From a virus: a stretch of 40,233 nucleotides of DNA. Below, one piece after another: positions 5,761-12,284 of this stretch. Position numbers and translations under genes: made by a program. Position 1 is the stretch's first letter. Each line of letters starts with the position of its first letter. The stretch spans positions 1-40,233 of IMG/VR virus record IMGVR_UViG_3300014711_000001. One strand, written 5' to 3'. A model generated the notes under the pieces. It was not told where the DNA came from. It saw only the letters and a program-made list of their open reading frames with translations, and did no database searches.

Positions 5761-6818
5761 GTAACGTGCGGATTTTGATTGGCGATGTTTGTGATCGGCT
5801 TCGTGAGATTGATTCTGATAGCGTTGATTGCGTGGTGACTTCGCCTCCGTATTGGGGGCTGCGCGATTATGGCGTCGAGGGTCAGATTGGGCTTGAGCCG
5901 ACGCTTGGCGAACATATCTCGGTAATGATTTCCGTGTTTGATGAAGTCCGCCGAGTGATGAAACCCACGGCATCGCTCTGGCTGAATTATGGCGACTGTT
6001 ACGCCACCACGCCAAACGGTCGGTCGGCCGCGGCAACCAAAGCGGCGGGGACCGATGATCGGACATTCAGAGACAAGCCGTTTTCGACCATTGGGGGCGC
6101 GCTAAAGCCCAAAGACCTTTGCATGGTGCCCAATCGCCTAGCCATTGCGTTGCAGGAAAATGGTTGGTGGGTGAGGTCGGAAATCGTATGGGGCAAGCCT
6201 AATGCGATGCCAGACAGTTCAGGGCGATACCGCCCCGCGACCGCGCACGAAAAAATTTTCCTGCTCTCAAAAACCGGAAAGATGCACTACGACGCAGAAG
6301 CGGTTCGGTGCTTTTCTCAAAACGATCCATCAGAGTTTAAGTCGCCGGATAATTGGAACACCGCGCCGGGATCCCATGGTTCTTTCCACCCCAAAGGACG
6401 CGAAAAAGGCCAGCGCCCCGACAAGCAGCGCGGTCACTCCCGCCGCCATGCCGGATTTAATGATCGATGGGATCACATGACCAAGGAAGAGCAATCGCAA
6501 AACGGTCGGTTGCTTAGGAATTATGAGCCGGATCCATTTCAAGTTTGGCACTTAGCAACGGCGGCATTCCGCGACGCGCATTTTGCAACTTTTCCCACAG
6601 ACTTGGCGGCTTTGTGTATTGCAGCTGGGTGCCCAAAGGGTGGCGTTGTGCTGGATCCGTTTGGGGGGGCGGGTACGACCGGATTGGTCGCCGACCGCAT
6701 GGGCCGCGATGCCATTTTGATCGAATTAAATCCCGAATATGCGGATTTGGCCCGAAATCGGATTTCCGATGATGCCGGTGCTTTTGCCGATGTGGTTGTG
6801 GATAGGACAGCAGCATGA
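5757..6818 (+). CDS. DNA methyltransferase (N4-C/N6-A, DPPY-type)
   Basis: 353 residues from the ATG at 5757 (ATGA overlap with the preceding microprotein). The catalytic motif IV is TSPPYWGLRDYG (residues 28-39) and the SAM-binding motif I, DPFGGAGTTGLVADRMGRD, lies at about residues 300-318, so motif order is IV then I, as in beta-class amino-methyltransferases (N6_N4_Mtase family). SPPY is common in N4-cytosine enzymes, but the base cannot be fixed by eye. The middle region has 'IVWGKPNAMPDSSGRYRPATAHEKIFLLSK', typical of the family. No matching restriction enzyme is obvious, so it is probably an orphan that protects or marks phage DNA. Confidence 0.9.
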   Translation: MSNVRILIGDVCDRLREIDSDSVDCVVTSPPYWGLRDYGVEGQIGLEPTLGEHISVMISVFDEVRRVMKPTASLWLNYGDCYATTPNGRSAAATKAAGTDDRTFRDKPFSTIGGALKPKDLCMVPNRLAIALQENGWWVRSEIVWGKPNAMPDSSGRYRPATAHEKIFLLSKTGKMHYDAEAVRCFSQNDPSEFKSPDNWNTAPGSHGSFHPKGREKGQRPDKQRGHSRRHAGFNDRWDHMTKEEQSQNGRLLRNYEPDPFQVWHLATAAFRDAHFATFPTDLAALCIAAGCPKGGVVLDPFGGAGTTGLVADRMGRDAILIELNPEYADLARNRISDDAGAFADVVVDRTAA

Positions 6819-7150
6819 AAGAACGCGACCTCCACAGAGCCGTTGCAGCTTACCTCGACGCGGCCCTTCCCAAAGATGCTTACTGGACAACGATACCAGG
6901 GGGCGATGGCCGCGCCACACGCGCGCCGGGCTACAAGCCGGGGTGTCCTGATTTGCTTGTCGCATGGAACGGCATCACGGTTTTGATTGAATTGAAAACG
7001 GAAAGGGGTCGGTTGTCTGATGCTCAAAAAGAGACTTTTGAACAGATATTTCTGGCTGGTCTTAGAGGTGGCGTTTGTCGATCCGTTGATGAAGTTTTTG
7101 CGTCGCTAAAAACATTTGGCATCCCCCTGAAATCAAGGATAGCAGCATGA
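6815..7150 (+). CDS. VRR-NUC domain nuclease
   Basis: 111 residues. The core GYKPGCPDLLVAWNGITVLIELKTERGRLSDAQ has the PD...E-x-K pattern of VRR-NUC (PD-(D/E)XK) nucleases, with catalytic candidates in GCPDLL and IELK. An N-terminal helix (ERDLHRAVAAYLDAALP) precedes it. Stand-alone phage VRR-NUC proteins are thought to be structure-specific nucleases; whether it acts on replication forks or host DNA is unknown. Its ATG overlaps the methyltransferase stop (ATGA), so the two are co-expressed. Confidence 0.85.
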   Translation: MKERDLHRAVAAYLDAALPKDAYWTTIPGGDGRATRAPGYKPGCPDLLVAWNGITVLIELKTERGRLSDAQKETFEQIFLAGLRGGVCRSVDEVFASLKTFGIPLKSRIAA

Positions 7151-7338
7151 AGAACTATGTCCCCCGCGACGCCCTTGTTGGCCTGACACCTGAACAGGCC
7201 GAGGACGTGAAGCTATTGGTCCACCGTGGCGCATGCAGCGCGCGGGAAGCCCGCGAGATTGTCCTTCGCCCCAAGCGCAAGGTCCGCGCACCCACAATGG
7301 AAGAACTGATCGCAGGAGCGCGCCATAATGCTGTGTGA
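7147..7338 (+). CDS. Small hypothetical protein
   Basis: 63 residues, starting MKNYVPRDALVGLTPEQAED. The middle is helical (VKLLVHRGACSAREAREIVL), followed by a basic patch (RPKRKVRAPTMEEL). It overlaps both neighbours (ATGA with VRR-NUC; its end overlaps the DnaA-like start by 11 bases), as expected of a real operon member. No known family. The basic stretch could contact nucleic acid, but there is no recognisable HTH. Confidence 0.6.
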   Translation: MKNYVPRDALVGLTPEQAEDVKLLVHRGACSAREAREIVLRPKRKVRAPTMEELIAGARHNAV

Positions 7339-7597
7339 AAAATGCCAAGAGCAAACCATATATGGAACGGCTCAACGGATCATCATGGATATAGCTCGAG
7401 AACGCGGGTTTACCATCAGCGACATTAAAAGCCCGCGCCGCGAATATAAGCTGGTGCGCGCCAGATTTGAGATTATGGCCGCACTCAAAGCGTCGGGACT
7501 GTCGTTTCCACAGGTAGGCCGATTGCTTAACCGCGACCATTCAACGGTCATGCATGGCGTTCGGAAGCATTACGAAATGGCGGGGGCTGCTAAATAA
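7328..7597 (+). CDS. Stand-alone DnaA domain IV-like DNA-binding protein
   Basis: 89 residues. From about residue 17 it matches the DNA-binding domain of DnaA: IARERGFTISDIKSPRREYKLVRARFEIMAALKASGLSFPQVGRLLNRDHSTVMHGVRKHY, including the RDHSTV-x-H-G box that reads DnaA boxes. The ATPase domains are absent. The N-terminus has CEKC, which could be half a metal site. The next gene, the replication initiator, starts in the overlapping TAATG. Likely role: sequence-specific binding at the phage origin or competition with host DnaA. Confidence 0.85.
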   Translation: MLCEKCQEQTIYGTAQRIIMDIARERGFTISDIKSPRREYKLVRARFEIMAALKASGLSFPQVGRLLNRDHSTVMHGVRKHYEMAGAAK

Positions 7598-8478
7598 TGG
7601 CGCGCATCAGATCCATTCATCCTGGTATTTGGACCGACGAGGAATTTATCTCGGTATCAATGGCCGCACGTCTGGCATTCATTGGTTTGATGAATGAAGC
7701 TGACGATGGGGGTGTTTTCCCTTGGAAGCCGAAGCAGTTAAAGGCGAGAATTCTTGCTTGTGACGATGTTGACATGGTTGAGATTCTTGACGAATTGGGC
7801 CGCGCTCGCTTTTTGATGAAGTTTGAGGTTGATGGCGAGTGGTATGGGGCAATCAGGAATTTTGTAAGATATCAATCCCCGCAAAAGCCGAAGATCATTT
7901 ATCCATGTCCGATAGCAGTACAGGAATGGGTGGAAACTGGGAGACCATCAGTATCGTACAGGTACGATACAAGTACGATACCAGTATCGTCTGGAAAGGA
8001 AGTGGAAAGGAAGGGAAGTGGAGAGGAAGGGAGTGGTCAGTGCGCGCGCGACCCTGAACCCGACCAAATCCCAATAGCCTTCGCCGCCTACAACCGCATG
8101 GCGCTCAAAGCGGGCCTATCCCAAGCATCGAGCCTTTCGCCGAAACGCCGGGGGGCAATTCGAGCGCGGCTCAAGGAATGCGGAGGGCTGGACGGGTGGA
8201 ACGTTGCCCTCGAAAAGGTTGCGGCCAGCGATTTCTGCACAGGACAGCGCGGGGAGTGGCGCGCTGATCTGGATTTCATTCTGCAAGCATCATCGTTCAC
8301 CAAAATCCTTGAAGGGTCCTATGACAACCACAAGCCTGTCGGTTCCAAATCAGGAAAGCAAACCGCCCTTGACTCCATCACTGCTGCGGTTAGTCGGGCA
8401 ATCGGAACGGGGGACATCACTCCCGATGATTTCCGAGGACCAACAATCGTCATTGAAGGCGCGCGCAGGGTGGCTTGA
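7597..8478 (+). CDS. Phage replication initiator (O-like)
   Basis: 293 residues. The N-terminus (MARIRSIHPGIWTDEEFISV ... LAFIGLMNEADDGGVFPWKPKQLKARILACDDVD) is the winged-helix domain of phage replication initiators of the Lin1244/DnaD-associated type. A variable linker (about residues 118-155) is Ser/Gly/Glu/Lys-rich. The C-terminal part includes 'EWRADLDFILQASSFTKILEGSYDN', a motif common at the helicase-loading end of such proteins. The DNA of the linker carries an iteron-like array and purine tract (7951-8036), as lambda O carries ori-lambda. Translation is coupled to the DnaA-like gene by TAATG. Confidence 0.85.
   Translation: MARIRSIHPGIWTDEEFISVSMAARLAFIGLMNEADDGGVFPWKPKQLKARILACDDVDMVEILDELGRARFLMKFEVDGEWYGAIRNFVRYQSPQKPKIIYPCPIAVQEWVETGRPSVSYRYDTSTIPVSSGKEVERKGSGEEGSGQCARDPEPDQIPIAFAAYNRMALKAGLSQASSLSPKRRGAIRARLKECGGLDGWNVALEKVAASDFCTGQRGEWRADLDFILQASSFTKILEGSYDNHKPVGSKSGKQTALDSITAAVSRAIGTGDITPDDFRGPTIVIEGARRVA
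7951..8036. repeat. Iteron-like array and purine tract: putative origin
   Basis: Four 9-base elements are phased exactly 11 bases apart: GTATCGTAC at 7951, GTACGATAC at 7962 and 7973, and GTATCGTCT at 7984 (the outer two inverted, the last imperfect). A 44-base tract (7993-8036) with no C and only three T on the plus strand follows at once. The arrangement, inside the initiator gene's linker, resembles ori-lambda iterons followed by a purine-rich unwinding segment. It is not proven to be an origin. Confidence 0.6.
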
Positions 8479-8851
8479 GGCGCAGCTTCGGCCCTGCGGC
8501 GATGAGGCAGCGGGAGCAATCCTGTCGCAGATCGTGATGGCCAAGGCGTCAAAGGATTTTGATGCCGAGATTTACATCAAGCTGTTACGGCGCGCGTCGA
8601 AGTCGGCATTGAAGGAAGCGGCAGCGGAAATCATCAAAAGCCCAGACCCGTTCATTCCGGTCCCTGGTGCAATTTGGACAGCTTGCGAGGCCAAATCAAA
8701 AGCCATGCAGACAGAACTACGAGCCATTCAGCGGATACTACAGCCAAGGGATCCAGCCCCAAGGGAAATGACACAGGACGAGCGCGCGGCGTCATTGGCA
8801 AGGATCAAGGCCTACAGGCCGGGGGAATTGTTCAAGAGGGCCACGGCATGA
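8426..8851 (+). CDS. Hypothetical replication-module protein
   Basis: 141 residues from the ATG at 8426, which overlaps the initiator gene by 53 bases; a GGGGGA site sits about ten bases upstream. The protein is mostly helical: 'LEAQLRPCGDEAAGAILSQIVMAK', 'FDAEIYIKLLRRASKSALKEAAAEIIKSPDPFIPVPGAIWTACEAKS', then a charged C-terminus. The pattern 'PFIPVPGAIWTACE' resembles phage proteins located after initiators that may help load the helicase, but I cannot confirm a family. No Walker motif is present, so it is not a DnaC-type ATPase. Confidence 0.65.
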   Translation: MISEDQQSSLKARAGWLEAQLRPCGDEAAGAILSQIVMAKASKDFDAEIYIKLLRRASKSALKEAAAEIIKSPDPFIPVPGAIWTACEAKSKAMQTELRAIQRILQPRDPAPREMTQDERAASLARIKAYRPGELFKRATA

Positions 8852-9894
8852 CCACGATGCTCCCCTTCAAATTCGCTCCAATGCGGGAATATGGCGAATT
8901 ATTGATTCACGCAGAAGATCAAATCCTACCGGTTCCTAAGCCCGATATGGTCATTGGCGAGCCGGAGATTATTGCCCCAACAGCGTGGCAATATGATCGC
9001 TACGGTCAATTTCGAAAGGGCGATGGAATTTTAGCTTTTGGTCGGTTTGCTGTGATGCTCCATGACGTAATCGTTCACCGTCACGGCATGGTCAAAGACC
9101 GCTGGCATATTCAGTTGGACGCGGAACACGTTGCCCTTGAAAGCTATCGTCATGGCGAATGGTTTGCCGCAAATATGGGGGATGGGTTTTATGAAAACGG
9201 CGAATGGATGACGGCCATCCCCTTTGATGACGTGACCCCCATCCCTAAAATGGGCAAATCAACGATGATGAGATCCATGTGGGATGACAACTACGCCCAC
9301 TTTATCCATGAAACCTGCCCCCGTCTGGATTACGTCAACCGTTTCCCCCGCACAGGTCTGACGGGCGAGAACTGGTCTCGTGGCGGCAACACGCGCTGGC
9401 ATTTCGACGAACTGCTATTTCCTAGTTTCTGGCCCCATGTGAGTCTGTCACCCGATCCAATACACTGGCTGCGGGACCGCTTTGGCCAAAAGAAACACGG
9501 CGACATGGTTCTATGGTTGAGCCGGTCAGACGCTACCAAACGCCGGATACTGAACGAAGCCGAAGTATTGCGGGCCATCAGTGATTGGGGATTCCCCGTC
9601 ACAACGATGATACCAGGGAACTACACCGAGGAGGATCAGGTCAAAGCCTGCGCCAATGCCTCAATCATCATTGGCCCCCATGGCGCGGGGTTTATCAACA
9701 CGATATTCGCCCATCAGGCGGCGGTGATCGAACTGATCCCCAAAGCATACCAACACCCCATGTATCAATGGATGAACAAGTGGGCGGGGAACTGGTACGC
9801 GCGGATCATCTGCGATGCCGATCACAATATGGACATGACAATTGATCTGGACCAGTTGAAACAGGTTTTAGCCGAAGCAAGGGGGACGAAGTGA
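8848..9894 (+). CDS. GT61-family glycosyltransferase
   Basis: 348 residues from the ATG at 8848 (ATGA overlap with the upstream stop). GT61/DUF563 features are visible: 'DDNYAHFIHETCPRLDYV' (about residues 146-163), a 'WLSRSDATKRRILNEAEVLRAISDWGF' stretch with the R...N-E-x-E pattern, and 'DQVKACANASIIIGPHGAGFINTIFAHQAAVIELIPKAY', the diagnostic GxHGAGxxNxxF signature. These enzymes move sugars onto glycans, usually in the cytoplasm. No transmembrane helix. It is unusual between replication and packaging genes. It could modify host surface polysaccharide (serotype conversion), phage protein or DNA; the target is unknown. Confidence 0.85.
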   Translation: MTTMLPFKFAPMREYGELLIHAEDQILPVPKPDMVIGEPEIIAPTAWQYDRYGQFRKGDGILAFGRFAVMLHDVIVHRHGMVKDRWHIQLDAEHVALESYRHGEWFAANMGDGFYENGEWMTAIPFDDVTPIPKMGKSTMMRSMWDDNYAHFIHETCPRLDYVNRFPRTGLTGENWSRGGNTRWHFDELLFPSFWPHVSLSPDPIHWLRDRFGQKKHGDMVLWLSRSDATKRRILNEAEVLRAISDWGFPVTTMIPGNYTEEDQVKACANASIIIGPHGAGFINTIFAHQAAVIELIPKAYQHPMYQWMNKWAGNWYARIICDADHNMDMTIDLDQLKQVLAEARGTK

Positions 9895-10373
9895 CCAGAG
9901 CAACCCGCAAACGAAAGCCCGTAACCCTTCCCGGTGATCTGGGTGCAGTCGGCCCCGCCTCAATGGCGCGACCATCCTACCTTGGGCAGACCGCGAACTA
10001 TGCCGGCGCACCTGTCGCGCGGATATTCAAGGAACCGATCAAGATTGATTGGTACCTATCCCGAGGACTGTTGACAGACCGCCAGCATCAGGCAGCCGTT
10101 AAATTCGCCCGTTGGTGGGAAATCGCCCACGGCCACCCCAAGGTCACGGCAAGTCTCAATGACGCCCCCAAGCAGACCGTGAACGAGTACAACCAGCAGA
10201 AGGAGGACGCCACCACTAGGATCAGGATCGCCCTGAACGCGGCAGGGTGTCAGTGCCATGACGTGATTGTGCAGGTCTGCGGGTTGGATGAATGGCCCAA
10301 AACAACCATGGCAACTTTCCTATTGCGGTCAGGGCTGGATGCCATCGCCAATAGGCTCAAACTACCAAACTGA
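9891..10373 (+). CDS. DUF6456-like HTH protein, possible late regulator
   Basis: 160 residues from a GTG at 9891 (overlapping GTGA). The C-terminal two thirds, 'IDWYLSRGLLTDRQHQAAVKFARWWEIAHGHPKVTAS', 'DATTRIRIALNAAGCQCHDVIVQVCGLDEWPK' and 'LLRSGLDAIANRLKL', follow the pattern of the DUF6456 domain of alphaproteobacteria and their phages (a compact helical domain, possibly DNA binding). It lies at the boundary between early and packaging genes, a usual place for a late-gene regulator, which is inferred only. Its end carries one copy of a 17-bp repeat. Confidence 0.65.
   Translation: MTRATRKRKPVTLPGDLGAVGPASMARPSYLGQTANYAGAPVARIFKEPIKIDWYLSRGLLTDRQHQAAVKFARWWEIAHGHPKVTASLNDAPKQTVNEYNQQKEDATTRIRIALNAAGCQCHDVIVQVCGLDEWPKTTMATFLLRSGLDAIANRLKLPN
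10350..10366. repeat. 17-bp direct repeat, left copy
   Basis: AATAGGCTCAAACTACC is repeated exactly at 10557-10573. The two copies flank the 57-residue gene at 10385-10558, each overlapping the 3' end of a gene, as if the small gene had been inserted or duplicated at a short repeat. Confidence 0.9.
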
Positions 10374-10384
10374 AAGGAAACAAC

Positions 10385-10558
10385 ATGACTCTCGAAGAAG
10401 CTGAAAAAATCTGCAAAATCATTGAAACCGCCGATGATGGTTGCTCCCTATGCGTGAAGGATATGGTGCGTCAATTCAACAATGGTGAATTTGGGTTTGT
10501 GTGGAAATACAACACAAACGATTACCAAAGAGATTTTGTGTCCGTTGAACCTGCTTAA
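10385..10558 (+). CDS. 57-residue protein flanked by direct repeats
   Basis: A strong ribosome site (AAAGGA) stands 6 bases before the ATG. The protein begins MTLEEAEKICKIIETADDGC and goes on 'SLCVKDMVRQFNNGEFGFVWKYNTNDYQRDF'. Three cysteines are present without a clear metal site. I do not recognise a family. The gene sits between two exact 17-bp direct repeats and reads AT-richer than its neighbours, both signs of recent gain. Confidence 0.75.
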   Translation: MTLEEAEKICKIIETADDGCSLCVKDMVRQFNNGEFGFVWKYNTNDYQRDFVSVEPA

Positions 10559-10573
10559 TAGGCTCAAACTACC
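10557..10573. repeat. 17-bp direct repeat, right copy
   Basis: Exact second copy of 10350-10366. It starts inside the stop codon of the 57-residue gene and ends just before the TTGACA of a promoter candidate. Confidence 0.9.
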
Positions 10574-10576
10574 CAC

Positions 10577-10605
10577 TTGACACAAGGTATATGGTAGGGG
10601 ACAAT
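10577..10605 (+). promoter_or_regulatory. Strong sigma-70-like promoter candidate
   Basis: TTGACA at 10577-10582 and GACAAT at 10600-10605 are separated by 17 bases, a near-consensus bacterial promoter. Transcription would start around 10611, at or inside the ATG of the next gene (10610), so that gene would be leaderless from this promoter or use a read-through transcript. It may boost expression of genes leading into packaging. Confidence 0.5.
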
Positions 10606-10609
10606 TTAC

Positions 10610-10987
10610 ATGATTGATTCGTGCGCCCAGAGCGCAGACGACATTCGCCTAGCCTACATTGAAGCGGTTAAAGAAAGCATTAAGTCCTTAAAAGGATTTG
10701 ATTGTTCGCTTGTTGACGATTCTGACATTGTTGACCTCGGCACTCGGGCGCTTATGTGGCGCAACATCCACAGATGGGAAGCGTTATTCGCTTATAGGGA
10801 TGACCACCGATATGAGGTTATGGCCGCCCCGATGCATACAATGTTCAGGTTTGACCGTGGATTCCCAGATCCAAAAGACGGGCTATTTGGGAAAAAAGAC
10901 CCGTCCCGCATGACTTACAATCAAGTCGTTGAACTTGCCGTCGGTCGTTATCAGGCCGCATACGACAAAATAAGGGAACTATCCTGA
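10610..10987 (+). CDS. Hypothetical protein
   Basis: 125 residues, MIDSCAQSADDIRLAYIEAV at the start. It appears mostly helical, with 'VDLGTRALMWRNIHRWEALFAYRDDHRYEVMAAPMHTMFRFDRGF' in the middle and 'MTYNQVVELAVGRYQAAYDKIREL' at the end. No recognised motif. AGGGGA stands 9 bases before the ATG. Its last codons contain the ribosome site for the following glycosyltransferase, so the two are probably coupled. Base composition is similar to its 57-residue neighbour. Confidence 0.65.
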   Translation: MIDSCAQSADDIRLAYIEAVKESIKSLKGFDCSLVDDSDIVDLGTRALMWRNIHRWEALFAYRDDHRYEVMAAPMHTMFRFDRGFPDPKDGLFGKKDPSRMTYNQVVELAVGRYQAAYDKIRELS

Positions 10988-11811
10988 AACTATCCATTGT
11001 CATGGCCAGCCGTGGCAGGCCCGAGAGCCTTGCCCGCGCGGTTCAGAGCCTTGTTGATAACGCGGATAACCTTGACCAAGTAGAGATTATTGTCGGCTGC
11101 GACGACGACGACAAGGCCACATGGGATGCTGTTCACAATGGGACACTCCCAAAGGCCAAGTACCTGTTCACCGAGCGCCCTCCAACCCTGCACCACGTCA
11201 TAAACCGCTGTGTAGAACACTCGGCAGGCGATTGGCTGGTGGCGTTCGGTGATGATTACGTAGCACAGGACTTCGGGTGGGACCGGGCATTTATCCAAGC
11301 CATATCACACGCACCAGACGGGGCGGTGTTAAGCTGGGATGACCCAAGCCACCCCAGGTTTCCGAGTTTATACGCCGTCCCCCGCAAATGGCTTGAATAC
11401 ATGCCTTTCGCGGATGAGCGATTCCCCTTCTGGTGGTCGGACACCGGCTGGAGCGAGATTCGACGGCTAACAGGGCTAGGCTGGACTGTGGCGACTACGG
11501 CAGCCTCACAATCAAGGGGCAAGACCCAATCGCTTCGAGAGATTGGTTTCTGGTCCCAGCTATTCGAAGCCACCCGCCCCGAACGCGAACAGGCGGCACT
11601 GGCGATACTCCAACAGTGTCCCCACACGTTCCACAGATCAGCCCTAGAAGCATGGCAGGAACGGCTAGCAGTATGTCAGGGCATGGTTGAACACTGGAAA
11701 GACCCATTGGTCTGCAAGCACTTTGAAACGGCCTTAGCGGGTGCGTCCAATCCCCGCTATGACGAAACAAAACGTAAAGCATTGGCGTTGTTGAACAAAC
11801 TCAAGGATTAG
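10984..11811 (+). CDS. GT2-like glycosyltransferase, likely CTG start
   Basis: 275 residues if read from the CTG at 10984: LKLSIVMASRGRPESLARAV is the usual first strand of a GT-A fold enzyme (family pattern 'KLSIV-x-x-SRGRP'). Starting at the first ATG (11002) would cut this strand. AAGGGA lies six bases before the CTG but 24 before the ATG, which also favours CTG. Downstream are 'VEIIVGCDDDDKATWDAV' and an acidic metal-binding candidate 'WLVAFGDDYVAQDFGWD' near residues 80-96. The CTG overlaps the preceding TGA. Sugar donor and target unknown. Confidence 0.8.
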   Translation: MKLSIVMASRGRPESLARAVQSLVDNADNLDQVEIIVGCDDDDKATWDAVHNGTLPKAKYLFTERPPTLHHVINRCVEHSAGDWLVAFGDDYVAQDFGWDRAFIQAISHAPDGAVLSWDDPSHPRFPSLYAVPRKWLEYMPFADERFPFWWSDTGWSEIRRLTGLGWTVATTAASQSRGKTQSLREIGFWSQLFEATRPEREQAALAILQQCPHTFHRSALEAWQERLAVCQGMVEHWKDPLVCKHFETALAGASNPRYDETKRKALALLNKLKD

Positions 11812-11815
11812 TCAG

Positions 11816-12019
11816 ATGAAGAAGAACATGACCACAGCAAAGCACCCCGCAGCAGGCAGCAAGGGCGGCAAGTCCCCCGCGAGCCTCACAACCAAGAGGT
11901 CATCTGATGGCCTGAGTGTTGGCGCAGGCCAGACCTACAACACCGGCAAGGGCGGCAAGGGCGCGTTTAGCAGCGCCGCTGGTTGGGGCAAGGGCACCAC
12001 CACGTCGAAAGACTGCTAA
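11816..12019 (+). CDS. Small Gly/Lys-rich basic protein
   Basis: 67 residues, low complexity: 'KHPAAGSKGGKSPASLTTKRSSD' followed by 'GKGGKGAFSSAAGWGKGTTTSKDC'. Rich in Gly, Lys, Ser and Thr with no predicted fold. It could bind nucleic acid through its charge, but that is a guess. It sits between the glycosyltransferase and the terminase genes, with a short four-base gap upstream. An internal ATG (11828) is an alternative start. Confidence 0.55.
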   Translation: MKKNMTTAKHPAAGSKGGKSPASLTTKRSSDGLSVGAGQTYNTGKGGKGAFSSAAGWGKGTTTSKDC

Positions 12020-12038
12020 TCACTAACAATGATGGTTT

Positions 12039-12284
12039 ATGATGGCTGGCAAGGGTAATCCCAAGGGTGTTGGTCGCCCCGTTGGTTCGGTAAACAAAGT
12101 AACCAAGGATATCCGCGAAGCCATCAAGGCGGCCTTTGACCAAGCGGGCGGGGTGGATTACCTCGTCAAGCAGGCAAAGGATAACCCTACGGCGTTCATG
12201 ACCCTGGTGGGCAAGATTGTACCGGCTGAGTTAAAAGCCGAAGTCGCAGCCAAGATAATTGTTGAGAGTGGCGTCCCGCGCTAA
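12039..12284 (+). CDS. terS: Probable small terminase subunit
   Basis: 81 residues. 'KGNPKGVGRPVGSVNKVTKDIREAIKAAFDQAGGVDYLVKQAKDNPTAFMTLVGKIVPAEL' resembles short phage proteins found directly before the large terminase, with a GRP-x-GS basic stretch, then helices. It probably supplies DNA recognition for packaging, though it is shorter than usual and family membership was not tested. The large subunit starts in its stop (TAATG). Two adjacent ATGs (12039, 12042) could serve as start. Confidence 0.6.
   Translation: MMAGKGNPKGVGRPVGSVNKVTKDIREAIKAAFDQAGGVDYLVKQAKDNPTAFMTLVGKIVPAELKAEVAAKIIVESGVPR

Noticed and set aside
6539-7027. Long minus-strand frame of 162 residues
   Set aside because: It lies across the confident methyltransferase and nuclease genes and has no family resemblance or coupled neighbours.
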